64,000 nt of DNA from Candidatus Latescibacterota bacterium (lineage in GTDB: Bacteria; Latescibacterota; UBA2968; UBA8231): NCBI GenBank assembly GCA_022826515.1, contig JAJDUT010000017.1, positions 1-64,000 of the forward strand, written 5' to 3'. Below are positions 7,728-14,964 of this stretch, piece by piece. Numbering within the stretch: position 1 is the stretch's first letter; each line of letters opens with the position of its first letter. The position numbers and the translations under genes are program-made. The notes under the pieces are model-generated. The model did no database searches, was not told the origin of the DNA, and saw only the letters and a program-made list of their open reading frames with translations.

Positions 7728-7955
7728 CAGGCACCCTACATACGGGAGCGAACTTGGCATCCGAGCCAGAAGATAGAAGAACTGGAGGACGGGCGGGTGG
7801 TGTTGCGGCTGCGGGCTGGGGGATTTTACGAGATCAAGAGTTGGGTGTTGAGTTTCGGGGCGATGGCTGAGGTGCTGGAGCCGGAGGAATTGCGAGAGGC
7901 GGTGCGGGAGGAAATGCGGGAGGCGCTGGGGTTGGATAACGAGGGTGCGACGTGA
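7728..7955 (+). pseudogene. C-terminal fragment of a second WYL regulator
   Basis: Seventy-five codons and a stop encode a close copy of the last part of the WYL regulator at 1965-2942 (for example APYIRERTWHPSQ and FYEIKSWVLSFGAMAEVLEP). No start or DNA-binding domain is present. The left edge is a sharp junction with the antitoxin fragment. The copy even retains the palindromic site at its stop codon. Confidence 0.8.
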
Positions 7956-7964
7956 TCTGTCGCA
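7946..7964 (+). repeat. 19-bp palindromic site, copy 3
   Basis: The sequence tgcgacgtgatctgtcgca is identical to copy 1 and was carried along with the duplicated WYL 3' end. No gene starts immediately downstream on the plus strand. Confidence 0.5.
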
Positions 7965-8056
7965 GAGCATCGAGTACGTGCAACCCGACCTAGGACAACG
8001 ACAGACAGATCATGTAGCGACAGAGCCGCGCCAAGCGCTGCCGATTCGCCTATGCT

Positions 8057-9292
8057 CTACAGCGTTTCTCCCCACGTTTCGAGGGGAGTAGCGAGCGCAT
8101 CAATGATATTTGTTTCGAGTTCTTCACGCTCTTCCAACTTGATCACGCAATCCAGATCCCATTCCCGAGAGATCGAGAACCCTGGGACGATATTGATGTT
8201 CTTCCGATTTGTATTAATGAACTTGTCTTCGATTTTCTTACGATCAGCCGAACTGATAAGGCCCTCGTGCTCCCATTGATTTGCCAAGGGTTCCAGTGTT
8301 TCCCTATCTGCCGACCTTTGCCCATACGACGAGCTTTCTGAGAAATGGTCAAAGTATTCGCGGGTTCCCAAAGCTGTTTCAGCCCAGACTAAGTGAGTGC
8401 CCATAAAGGAGAAATGGAGATTGGGTTCGACCTTCCACTCCTTCAAGGAGAGAAAAGCCGCTTTGTCCACCGCGTCGTAGAAACGACGAGCTTGCCCGGC
8501 AGTGTCCGCCGGAGCAAGCCCTATCTTGAGTTTCCGGGATTCAGGTCGAATCACAACCCTCTCAGCAATCTTGCCCGGTCGGAATAGGTACCCGTCCCGA
8601 CTTTCCACGTCTTCCTTGTCCATCTTCTTCGCCAAATCATCTACTAGACGGCTCGTCCGCCTCTGTAGTGCTTCAGATCTTTCACCGCAGAGTTTGAAGG
8701 TGCGATAGGGGGTCAGTGCAGGATGGACTTCCCCCACGAATGACAGGAAATCACGGGCGATCTGGCGGCTTCCAAAAGACGCCAAATCGGAATCAACGTA
8801 CTTGAGTACACCTTCCAGAATTTCTGACCACTCTAGGCATATCGCCGAACCATGCAGCGTGTCATCGTCAATATGACCCAAGAACGAATCTCGACTCGGC
8901 GACAACTGTTCTCTCCACACATCGCCATGATACAGCTTATTTTCGATAATCAAAGTCATGCGGTTTGGATACTCAATGACGCCATCGTACCTGGGCTCAC
9001 GATCTGACCACTTGACCTTTATTCGCTCTTGAATGGACACATCGGTAAGAAGGACAGAGACGAGGGGGATAGTGGACGATTTAATCCACTTGGTCTGAGT
9101 TGAGACATTCGCTGGCTCCCAAGTATTGCTGTACTCCCGGAGCTCGGGAGGTAATTGCGATTCCACTAGTTCACGCAGGAGGTTCTGCAGGGCCGGATCG
9201 TACTTGAGAGCTACGAGAAATGCCCAAGTCAAGCGATCTTCATGCTCAATAGATCGCGAATCAAAAGGATTAAACAGGTTTGAGCGGTTCAT
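8057..9292 (-). CDS. PD-(D/E)XK nuclease-superfamily protein
   Basis: In this 411-residue protein the N-terminal domain carries the nuclease-like pattern RYDGVIEYPNRMTLIIENKL (Asp, then E-N-K) followed by WREQLSPSRD. This resembles PDDEXK_4 proteins that take part in defence or repair. A longer C-terminal half of unknown fold follows (FLFRPG-like and EPNLHFSFMGTHLVW segments). ATG 9292 lacks a clear ribosome-binding site. A possible 43-codon frame upstream overlaps it and might supply translational coupling. It is not closely similar to the nuclease-like protein at 3611-4441. Confidence 0.72.
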   Translation of the reverse strand: MNRSNLFNPFDSRSIEHEDRLTWAFLVALKYDPALQNLLRELVESQLPPELREYSNTWEPANVSTQTKWIKSSTIPLVSVLLTDVSIQERIKVKWSDREPRYDGVIEYPNRMTLIIENKLYHGDVWREQLSPSRDSFLGHIDDDTLHGSAICLEWSEILEGVLKYVDSDLASFGSRQIARDFLSFVGEVHPALTPYRTFKLCGERSEALQRRTSRLVDDLAKKMDKEDVESRDGYLFRPGKIAERVVIRPESRKLKIGLAPADTAGQARRFYDAVDKAAFLSLKEWKVEPNLHFSFMGTHLVWAETALGTREYFDHFSESSSYGQRSADRETLEPLANQWEHEGLISSADRKKIEDKFINTNRKNINIVPGFSISREWDLDCVIKLEEREELETNIIDALATPLETWGETL

Positions 9293-9401
9293 TTTTTAGT
9301 TGTGTCTCCCTGTATTTGAGTGTCTTTGGTTCTACTTTGCATACTACGGTATTGGCAGTCCGTTCCAGCAAACCGACAAACGCTTCTCCGAATATAAACA
9401 T
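9270..9401 (-). CDS. Possible small protein upstream of the PD-(D/E)XK gene
   Basis: An open frame of 43 codons from ATG 9401 (begins MFIFGEAFVGLLERTANTVV) overlaps the start of the nuclease gene by 23 bases. The upstream signal is weak (GAGAG). Composition looks protein-like, but no family is recognised. The frame could be a coupling leader or chance. Confidence 0.28.
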   Translation of the reverse strand: MFIFGEAFVGLLERTANTVVCKVEPKTLKYRETQLKNEPLKPV

Positions 9402-9458
9402 GGGGTACTCTCAAAGGAATGGCCTGAGGCTAGAATCTCCTCGTAAAAAATTCCCACC

Positions 9459-9477
9459 TGCGACGCGATCTGTCGCA
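9459..9477 (+). promoter_or_regulatory. 19-bp palindromic site, copy 4
   Basis: The sequence tgcgacgcgatctgtcgca lies in a divergent intergenic space, 34 bp before ATG 9511 and 58 bp before the minus-strand frame at 9401. It is preceded by the AT-rich block ctcctcgtaaaaaattccc shared with copies 2 and 5. This position would suit a two-way operator, though a dispersed repeat is equally possible. Confidence 0.45.
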
Positions 9478-9510
9478 CCTCCTAGATAAATTCATCCATG
9501 GGTTCTCAGA

Positions 9511-9840
9511 ATGGCGACAGATGGTGAACAAGTTTCGAGAAAAGCAACGGGATCGTTTGGAGAAATGAAAACGAAGACGATGCGCGTGGCGATATCAGAT
9601 CGTCATTTCGCACAAGGCGTTCAAGGTTCGCCGTACCAGTGCCCGTTGGCCTTGGCATTGAAGGACTTGGGCTATGAGGATGTTTCTGTCAGTAGGGTCG
9701 GCTCCGATATCGACGGAGAGACTTGGATCCACGACCAGCGGACTGAGTCAGCACTCCAGCACTATGACGACACTGGAATCCTGTCGCCTCGGTCCGCAGT
9801 ATTGGTTTGGCACGAAAGTCTGCAAGAAGTCGAAAAGTGA
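9511..9840 (+). CDS. Hypothetical protein
   Basis: This 109-residue protein is not recognised. The core from residue 19 (ATG 9565, MKTKTMRVAISDRHFAQG) looks better conserved than the first 18 residues, so the true start may be 9565. It contains GSPYQCPLALALKDLGYED and a His-Asp-rich C-terminal part, with no membrane segment or catalytic motif I can name. It lies just after palindrome copy 4 and before a hairpin-rich element. Confidence 0.55.
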   Translation: MATDGEQVSRKATGSFGEMKTKTMRVAISDRHFAQGVQGSPYQCPLALALKDLGYEDVSVSRVGSDIDGETWIHDQRTESALQHYDDTGILSPRSAVLVWHESLQEVEK

Positions 9841-9912
9841 AACGTCGGCTGCGGATCGTTTTGTTGAGGTTGAGAGGTGGATAAATATCCACTTGTCGCG
9901 CCGGACAATCTA

Positions 9913-10076
9913 AGAAGCTGTCTGGAAATTCCGGGTGTGCCCCGAGCGCGAGCGAAAGCGCGGCGGACAAGGCGGGCAAAGCCGCCCATATTGGCGACAT
10001 ATGGGTGGTTTTGCCCAACGCCGACCGCCGTGCTTGCAGCCGCGCGAAGGCCACCAGGGGTTTGCAGACAGCTTCT
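9913..10076. repeat. MITE-like inverted-repeat element
   Basis: Perfect 12-bp terminal inverted repeats (agaagctgtctg at 9913-9924, its complement at 10065-10076) enclose about 140 bp. The interior is also imperfectly palindromic around 10003, where ggcaaagccgcccatat faces atatgggtggttttgcc. There is no plausible transposase. The size and ends fit a miniature element mobilised by an IS4/IS5-type transposase. This is inferred from structure alone. Confidence 0.5.
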
Positions 10077-10130
10077 AACGCTGTTGGTCGTGGAGACCCT
10101 CCTAATACCACAGCTTTGACGAATACGGCA

Positions 10131-11009
10131 TCATCTTCTCTGAACGAGATCCGCCACTTGGGGACGTAGCCCATTGAGCACGGTTTCGAATGAAGGCAGT
10201 TCCAGCACCAGCGGGCCAAGCCATTGCTCCCACGTCCCTTCAACATAGGCAAGCATTCGGTCATGGAAGAAGTCTTCTGGGCCTTCAAAAGAGACATCTC
10301 GCACAGCGCACTTTTCACGCAACAAGGAATCGAAGCCGATGAGGTGCATCCGATCCTTGTACGCGCCGAGCACCCGCCATAGGTCGTAGTAGTCACGTGC
10401 CCGCGACCGAATCCAACCGCGCCTTTCGAACAGGTCTGCCTGCTGGAGGATCGCCCGCAGCTTCTCGGCGACGATTTCTTCGAGCGAATAAACTTGAACT
10501 TCTGCTTCGAGCGGTTCGCCGTACTCGTGGATGACTCGTCGCTTCTCGACCGGCGTGAGAATCCTTTCGTCCACCGTGGTTTCGATCATGACACGTGTCT
10601 GCGGGTGCTTCTGCCACGGGAGCCGCGCTCGAATTATGAAGGCTTCTTGGCCTCCGGGATGAGGCTCTTGCTCGGTGTAGCGTTCGCAGGTGATCTCTAC
10701 GGGAGCGTACTCGTCCAGCAACCGCATGACAGCATCGCATACCTCGCCGACCACGCGCTCCATCGCCTCCCCCACAGGGATACCTTCAAGGCTGGAGAAG
10801 TCCAGATCCTCCGAGAAACGATAGTCTCCGAAATAGCACTTCTTGAGCGCCGTGCCACCTTTACAGATACAGACGAGCGTATCGCGGAACACGGGGACCT
10901 GACCGATGCCGGCAAGAACCCACGACAGCAAGTAATCCCGCTCAAGTATCTCCCACGGGATACCGAGACGTTGGCGCGCTTCCTGCAGACGCGTCCGAAG
11001 CGGCTTCAT
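10131..11009 (-). CDS. abiEii: AbiEii-type nucleotidyltransferase toxin
   Basis: The 292-residue protein carries the DUF1814/AbiEii nucleotidyltransferase signature: CKGGTALKKCYFG, then RFSEDLDFS (the Asp pair of the catalytic site), a later EEIVAEKLRAI, and SRARDYYDLWRV. AbiEii toxins modify tRNA or nucleotides and act with AbiEi in a type IV toxin-antitoxin system that aborts phage infection. The start overlaps the stop of the antitoxin gene by four bases (11006-11009), the standard operon order AbiEi then AbiEii. Confidence 0.88.
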   Translation of the reverse strand: MKPLRTRLQEARQRLGIPWEILERDYLLSWVLAGIGQVPVFRDTLVCICKGGTALKKCYFGDYRFSEDLDFSSLEGIPVGEAMERVVGEVCDAVMRLLDEYAPVEITCERYTEQEPHPGGQEAFIIRARLPWQKHPQTRVMIETTVDERILTPVEKRRVIHEYGEPLEAEVQVYSLEEIVAEKLRAILQQADLFERRGWIRSRARDYYDLWRVLGAYKDRMHLIGFDSLLREKCAVRDVSFEGPEDFFHDRMLAYVEGTWEQWLGPLVLELPSFETVLNGLRPQVADLVQRR

Positions 11010-11845
11010 GCGTCGATCCTTCCCGGCAGATTCTCTTGGATCATCCAGCGACTATTGTAACGCCCCTTTTTCGGTCCAGCAGAATCGAGCTTCCGGTAGC
11101 CCTTGATCGGAAGCGCGGTCAGGCGGTCAACCTTGGAGGGATTGACCCCCTTGGATTCGAGAACCCATCCGAGACGTTTGGCAGTCGCCGCGTCTAGCCG
11201 CAGGGCATACTCGGTGATCCGTGCAATGTCTAGTTGAGCCATTCCAATCTCGAAGGCGTGGAGTACCTCGGCGAAGTCGCCGCAGTACTGTGGCATGGAA
11301 AGGCCATCCAGCAGTGTGCGCTCAAGGTCGGTAACAGCGATACGGGCATCGCCGATCCACACCTTCTCAGTCCCGAAAAGGCGCTTCGACCTCACCTGAA
11401 TGAAACGGTACGTCGTGTCCCCAACCGAATAGTCGCCCCCAGGATGATTGCATCCAGCCCTTCTCATGCGGGGAACCGAAGTCTCCGTTGTGGTGAGGAC
11501 GAATACCTTCCTTGGTACTTGCTCTGTTAAGCCGTGGTAATGCAGGGCCGACCAGTGAGAAAGGGCAGCAGGACGGACCAAGGCCATGGCGACCTCGAAC
11601 TCGTGGACGGGCGCGATACCAGGGACCGTAGAAGACAGCGCGTAGAGTCCCCGGCGCAACGAGACGATCCATCCATTTCGCCGAAGGTGATAGAGGGCCT
11701 CCCAAAGATACGGGTCCTTGAGGCCCACCCGAGGGGCTAGCTCCCTGGCTCGGTCCGTTGTGAAGATACGATCTCCCTCGTAGGCGAGGAGCCGCACCAG
11801 TTCGATGCCGACTAGGGACTGCTTAATTTTGTCGGTAGTAGTCAA
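11006..11845 (-). CDS. abiEi: AbiEi-type antitoxin/regulator
   Basis: An N-terminal winged helix (ELVRLLAYEGDRIFTTDRARELA, then DPYLWEALYHLRRNGWIVSLRRGLYAL) is followed by the AbiEi C-terminal domain (ALSHWSALHYHGLTEQ). AbiEi represses the operon and blocks AbiEii. I prefer TTG 11845 (279 residues). The frame extends up to GTG 11935, but those 30 extra residues lie over AT-rich sequence with a good -10 box (TATAAT, 11881-11876). The Shine-Dalgarno at 11935 overlaps the codon itself. Palindrome copy 5 lies upstream at 11958. Confidence 0.82.
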   Translation of the reverse strand: MTTTDKIKQSLVGIELVRLLAYEGDRIFTTDRARELAPRVGLKDPYLWEALYHLRRNGWIVSLRRGLYALSSTVPGIAPVHEFEVAMALVRPAALSHWSALHYHGLTEQVPRKVFVLTTTETSVPRMRRAGCNHPGGDYSVGDTTYRFIQVRSKRLFGTEKVWIGDARIAVTDLERTLLDGLSMPQYCGDFAEVLHAFEIGMAQLDIARITEYALRLDAATAKRLGWVLESKGVNPSKVDRLTALPIKGYRKLDSAGPKKGRYNSRWMIQENLPGRIDA

Positions 11846-11957
11846 CGGCTGTTTTCCGAGATTCGCATTACCTTGATTATAAGAAAATATACGGTAAAAA
11901 TAGGATAATATCAAAGGAATACCTAACGATAGCACCTCCTTCGTAAAAATCTCGGCC

Positions 11958-11976
11958 TACGACGCGATCTGTCGCA
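11958..11976 (+). promoter_or_regulatory. 19-bp palindromic site, copy 5
   Basis: The sequence tacgacgcgatctgtcgca has one mismatch to the other copies. It sits in the divergent space between the abiE operon and the DnaB-like gene, with the same AT-rich leader block. The regulatory role is inferred from position. Confidence 0.45.
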
Positions 11977-12008
11977 CCTGTGGGCGAATGTTGAGTAAAA
12001 AGGACCTA

Positions 12009-13367
12009 ATGATGACCCAAGCACCCGGTGATAATCAGTGCTTAGAGAGACCACTCCCACAGGCCATCGAGATAGAACGGGCCGTGTTGGGGGCGATGAT
12101 GCTCGAACAGCGCGCCGTCGGCCATGCCATCGAAATCCTCGACCCAAGCTGCTTTTACAACACGTCGCATAGCGACATCTTCGAGGCCATGCTCAGCCTC
12201 TATGAACGCGGCGTGGCCGTCAATCAGCCCACCTTGGTCGAAGAACTCAAGCACCGCGACCAACTCGATGACGTCGGCGGAGCCGCCTATCTGACCGAGC
12301 TAGCCGCCCAAGTCACCATCCCTGCCGACATCGACGTCCACGCCCGGATCGTCTTGGAAAAAGCACTCAGCCGCCAGCTCATCGGGACCGCCAACGACAT
12401 CATCGAGCAAGTCTATAAAGGCAGCGAGGACGTACTAGAGCTAATCAACCGCGCTGAGCAACGTCTTTCTGCTATCGGCGAAAACTGCATCGAAGGCGGG
12501 ATCGAGTCCCTAGAATCGCTCATGGAGGACGCGCTCGAACAGATTGAGCACGTTCACAATAAGGGCCACACAATCTCTGGGGTCGATACCGGATTTGTCG
12601 ATCTCAACGATTGTATCTCTGGCTTTCAGAAGGGCGAGCTGATCGTGCTAGCGGCTTACCCAAGTGTGGGCAAGACGGCGCTGGCGCTGACTTTGGCGCG
12701 TAACGCGGCAGTGAAAGCCAAGGTCGGGGTGATGATCTTCAGCCTGCAAATGTCCAAGATGCAAGTGGTCCAGCGCCTGCTCAGCATCGAGACCAAGGTC
12801 GATTTGCACAAGCTCCGCACTGAGCGACTCCACGATGAAGACTGGGCACGCCTGACGTGCGGCATCGACCATCTAGCCCAAGTGCCGATTTTTATCGACG
12901 ATACGCCCGCCATCTCGGTGCTTGAAGCACGGGCTAAGGCGCGGCGGCTGCACCGGGAATATGGGATCGGCCTGATCGTGGTGGACTATTTACAATTGAT
13001 GAGTGGCCAAGCCAAAACTTTGAGCCGCGAGCGGGAAGTCTTGTACATTTCGCGCAGACTGAAGGATCTAGCCGAAGAGTTGGACCTGCCGGTGTTGGTG
13101 CTGGTGCAGCTATCGTTCGCAGAGGACAGCCTTATAGAGCCGAGACCGCAGCTAGCGGATTTGTCGGCGTTGGGAATCGAGCAAGCTGCCGACATAGTGA
13201 TGTTCATCTACCGCCCGGGCATGTACGGCCTCACGGCACCGGACGGCGAGAGCCTCGAAAGCCTTGCCGAGATCATCATCGACAAACAGCGCAACGGCCC
13301 CCCTTGCTCGGTCACCCTAAAATGGAACGCCGAGAGCGCGACCTACGAGTCGCTTGCGCCTGAGTAG
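12009..13367 (+). CDS. Divergent DnaB-like replicative helicase paralogue
   Basis: The protein has 452 residues from ATG 12009 (AAGGA upstream), or 459 from ATG 11988. Both DnaB domains are present: the N-terminal domain (EIERAVLGAMMLEQRAV) and the RecA-like motor with Walker A YPSVGKTA, Walker B LIVVDYLQLM and IEQAADIVMFIYR near the end. Two unusual changes stand out. The motif normally reading SLEMS, whose Glu is the catalytic base, reads SLQMS (codon CAA at 12747). The normal QLSR reads QLSF. It may bind but hydrolyse ATP poorly. Its place beside abiE and parDE suggests a plasmid, phage or defence origin, and the housekeeping dnaB is presumably elsewhere. Confidence 0.85.
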   Translation: MMTQAPGDNQCLERPLPQAIEIERAVLGAMMLEQRAVGHAIEILDPSCFYNTSHSDIFEAMLSLYERGVAVNQPTLVEELKHRDQLDDVGGAAYLTELAAQVTIPADIDVHARIVLEKALSRQLIGTANDIIEQVYKGSEDVLELINRAEQRLSAIGENCIEGGIESLESLMEDALEQIEHVHNKGHTISGVDTGFVDLNDCISGFQKGELIVLAAYPSVGKTALALTLARNAAVKAKVGVMIFSLQMSKMQVVQRLLSIETKVDLHKLRTERLHDEDWARLTCGIDHLAQVPIFIDDTPAISVLEARAKARRLHREYGIGLIVVDYLQLMSGQAKTLSREREVLYISRRLKDLAEELDLPVLVLVQLSFAEDSLIEPRPQLADLSALGIEQAADIVMFIYRPGMYGLTAPDGESLESLAEIIIDKQRNGPPCSVTLKWNAESATYESLAPE

Positions 13368-13375
13368 TCTAAACC

Positions 13376-13435
13376 CAGGCACAAGTGCACGAGGCCGCGA
13401 TCAAGAACGAGCGCTACGAGCCGCAACCCGTTTGA
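13376..13435 (+). pseudogene. HigA C-terminal remnant
   Basis: Nineteen codons and a stop (QAQVHEAAIKNERYEPQPV) align with the end of the intact HigA at 14539-14832 (AQAQAREDEIEVERYEPQPV). No start or HTH part remains. It lies directly after the DnaB-like gene and converges on a parE toxin, exactly like the shorter remnant at 7269-7295. Confidence 0.6.
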
Positions 13436-13449
13436 GGAGAGAATGAGTC

Positions 13450-13773
13450 TTATGCCCACAGCAATCGCCGCTGTAGCAACGTCTGCATATCCCTCCGCCC
13501 ATCGGCGATCAAGAGCACATAGACGTTATTTTCTATCACTCGATAGATGATGCGGTAGGGCTTGGAAAATATCTCGCGGTATTCCCGAATTCCAATGTCC
13601 AGCAGTTTCGCCGGGTAGTTCCCGCGCTCGGGATACTCGGAGAGGCTGCTGAAAGCCTTCTCAATCTGCTCCAGCACATAATCCGCCCGGCTCGGCTCAT
13701 CATGCCGATCAATGTAATCGCAGATTTCCTCCAAATCGTGCGCCGCATCATCAGTCAACTGAACCAAAGCCAT
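13450..13773 (-). CDS. ParE/RelE-family toxin (intact pair)
   Basis: This 107-residue toxin has the same architecture as the copy at 7310-7633 and differs at few positions. The ParE features DDAAHDLEEICDYIDRHD, IREYREIF and YRIIYRVIENNVYVLLIADG are clear. ParE toxins poison gyrase and RelE toxins cut mRNA, and the sequence alone does not settle which this is. ATG 13773 overlaps the antitoxin stop by one base, indicating translational coupling. Confidence 0.88.
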   Translation of the reverse strand: MALVQLTDDAAHDLEEICDYIDRHDEPSRADYVLEQIEKAFSSLSEYPERGNYPAKLLDIGIREYREIFSKPYRIIYRVIENNVYVLLIADGRRDMQTLLQRRLLWA

Positions 13774-14048
13774 CAGCGATCCCGTCGCCGCTCCCGGAGC
13801 CGTGCGACGACATCGGCGGAGGGTTGCACCTGACCTGCTTCGATCTGACGGCTACCCAACGCGAGAATCTTGAGCAATGCAACCGTTTCCTGCATCTGCT
13901 CGTAGCTGTCGATATCCTGCATGACCGCCTTGGCTTCGCCGTTCTGGGTAATAATCAAGGGTTCCGGTTGGTCCCCAAGTGTGCGCACGATCTCAGCGGC
14001 GTGGGCCTTGAGATAACTGATCGGCTTAATCTGGCTGGACAGTTTCAT
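13773..14048 (-). CDS. Phd/YefM-family antitoxin
   Basis: In this 91-residue protein the N-terminal region (IKPISYLKAHAAEIVRTL, then EPLIITQNGEAKAVMQDIDSYEQM) is the Phd/YefM DNA-binding fold. The C-terminal Arg-rich tail (ADVVARLRERRRDR) should contact the toxin. I chose ATG 14048 because AAGGAGG stands just upstream. The longer frame to 14135 has no such signal. The gene is cotranscribed with parE. Since the orphan ParE at 7310 is nearly identical, this antitoxin may protect against both. Confidence 0.87.
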   Translation of the reverse strand: MKLSSQIKPISYLKAHAAEIVRTLGDQPEPLIITQNGEAKAVMQDIDSYEQMQETVALLKILALGSRQIEAGQVQPSADVVARLRERRRDR

Positions 14049-14206
14049 GGGCACCTCCTTTTCGGACCAAATATAGACCATAAACAGGTCAAGAGCAATG
14101 TTTGGTTCGCCCCCGAGTGTTCCACTCCTAGCCAATCAAGGACAGCGTTTCGCGTCTCCAACCAGAAAGGACGCCGCCGCAGGTTTTTGATTATAGGCTC
14201 TCGCTC

Positions 14207-14234
14207 TTGACAAGTGTCAATTGACACATTACAT
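14207..14234 (+). promoter_or_regulatory. Probable higBA promoter with palindromic operator
   Basis: A TTGACA box (14207-14212) and a TTACAT box (14229-14234) are separated by 16 bp. The perfect 14-bp palindrome gtgtcaattgacac (14214-14227) fills the spacer, where HigA binding would block polymerase. The higB start follows nine bases later. The promoter assignment is by eye. Confidence 0.55.
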
Positions 14235-14242
14235 CCTATAGA

Positions 14243-14521
14243 ATGATACGGAGTTTCCGACATCGTGGGCTCAAGCGCTTGTACGAGCACGACGACCGCA
14301 GCCTCATCGGCCCCGATTTGCATGACCGCGTAGAAGTAATCCTCGCTCAGCTCGATGTCGCCAGCTCCTCTGAAGCCATGCGCCTTCCCCACTATCGGCT
14401 GCATGCACTCAAGGGCAACAGAAAGGGTTATTGGTCAGTGACCGTGAAGGCCAACTGGCGCATCATCTTCCGGTTTGAAGGGGAGGACGTTTACGACGTC
14501 GAACTGATTGATTACCACTGA
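14243..14521 (+). CDS. higB: HigB-type toxin
   Basis: This is a 92-residue RelE-fold ribonuclease. The motifs MIRSFRHRGLKRLYE, LDVASSSEAMRLPHYRLHALKG, GYWSVTVKANWRIIFRFE and VYDVELIDYH are the HigB signature. HigB cuts mRNA on the ribosome when free of HigA. The gene order toxin-then-antitoxin is characteristic of hig modules. It starts at ATG 14243 close to the inferred promoter. The antitoxin gene follows after 17 bases. Confidence 0.93.
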   Translation: MIRSFRHRGLKRLYEHDDRSLIGPDLHDRVEVILAQLDVASSSEAMRLPHYRLHALKGNRKGYWSVTVKANWRIIFRFEGEDVYDVELIDYH

Positions 14522-14538
14522 ATAAAGGGAGAACCGAC

Positions 14539-14832
14539 ATGCCCATGAAGAACCCGCCGCATCCCGGCAAGGTCGTGCGCGTATCCTGTCTAGAGCCGCT
14601 CGGCCTCAACGTCACCGAAGGTGCGAAGATTCTCGGCGTCAGTCGCCAAGCCCTCTCGAATCTGGTGAATTGTCGCGCTCGCATGTCGGCCGACATGGCG
14701 ATCCGCCTCGCGAAAGCCTTCGGCTCCACGACAGAGACCTGGATACGGCTGCAAGCGGCCTATGACGTCGCTCAGGCACAAGCGCGCGAGGATGAGATCG
14801 AGGTGGAGCGCTACGAACCGCAACCCGTTTGA
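14539..14832 (+). CDS. higA: HigA-type antitoxin (XRE family)
   Basis: This 97-residue antitoxin has an XRE helix-turn-helix: NVTEGAKILGVSRQALSNLV, then MSADMAIRLAKAFGSTTETW. It neutralises HigB and represses the operon, most likely through the palindrome at 14214-14227. A ribosome-binding site (AAAGGGAG) precedes ATG 14539. Its last codons (ERYEPQPV) recur as remnants at 7269-7295 and 13376-13435, evidence that related hig modules once stood beside both parE genes. Confidence 0.93.
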   Translation: MPMKNPPHPGKVVRVSCLEPLGLNVTEGAKILGVSRQALSNLVNCRARMSADMAIRLAKAFGSTTETWIRLQAAYDVAQAQAREDEIEVERYEPQPV

Positions 14833-14878
14833 AGCAACAGACCGCCTCCTGAAGGCGCGTGAGGGAAGTTCTTGCTGT

Positions 14879-14933
14879 AATTTTGAACCACTACTTCAAA
14901 TTATCATGCAATTTTGAAATACTACTTCAAATT
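14879..14933. repeat. Two 24-bp direct repeats with dyad symmetry
   Basis: Two copies at 14879-14902 and 14910-14933, 31 bp apart, share aattttgaa, then ctacttcaaatt, with three differing bases. Each is itself an imperfect inverted repeat (aatttTgaa facing ttcaaatt). They lie between higA and the 3' end of the metallophosphoesterase gene, at the edge of the accessory region. They could be regulator or recombinase sites, and no function can be shown. Confidence 0.5.
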
Positions 14934-14946
14934 TGCACGCCAATCC

Positions 14947-14964
14947 GCGGCAACCTCGCCTAAG
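14947..14964 (+). repeat. 18-bp exact repeat shared with 4572-4589
   Basis: This is the copy that overlaps the stop codon region of the metallophosphoesterase gene. Together with 4572-4589 it could mark ends of an inserted segment. Confidence 0.35.

Noticed and set aside
9689..10396. A 235-codon minus-strand frame over the MITE-like element and abiEii 3' end
   Set aside because: It overlaps the intact abiEii gene in another frame and covers the inverted-repeat element. Composition is not protein-like.
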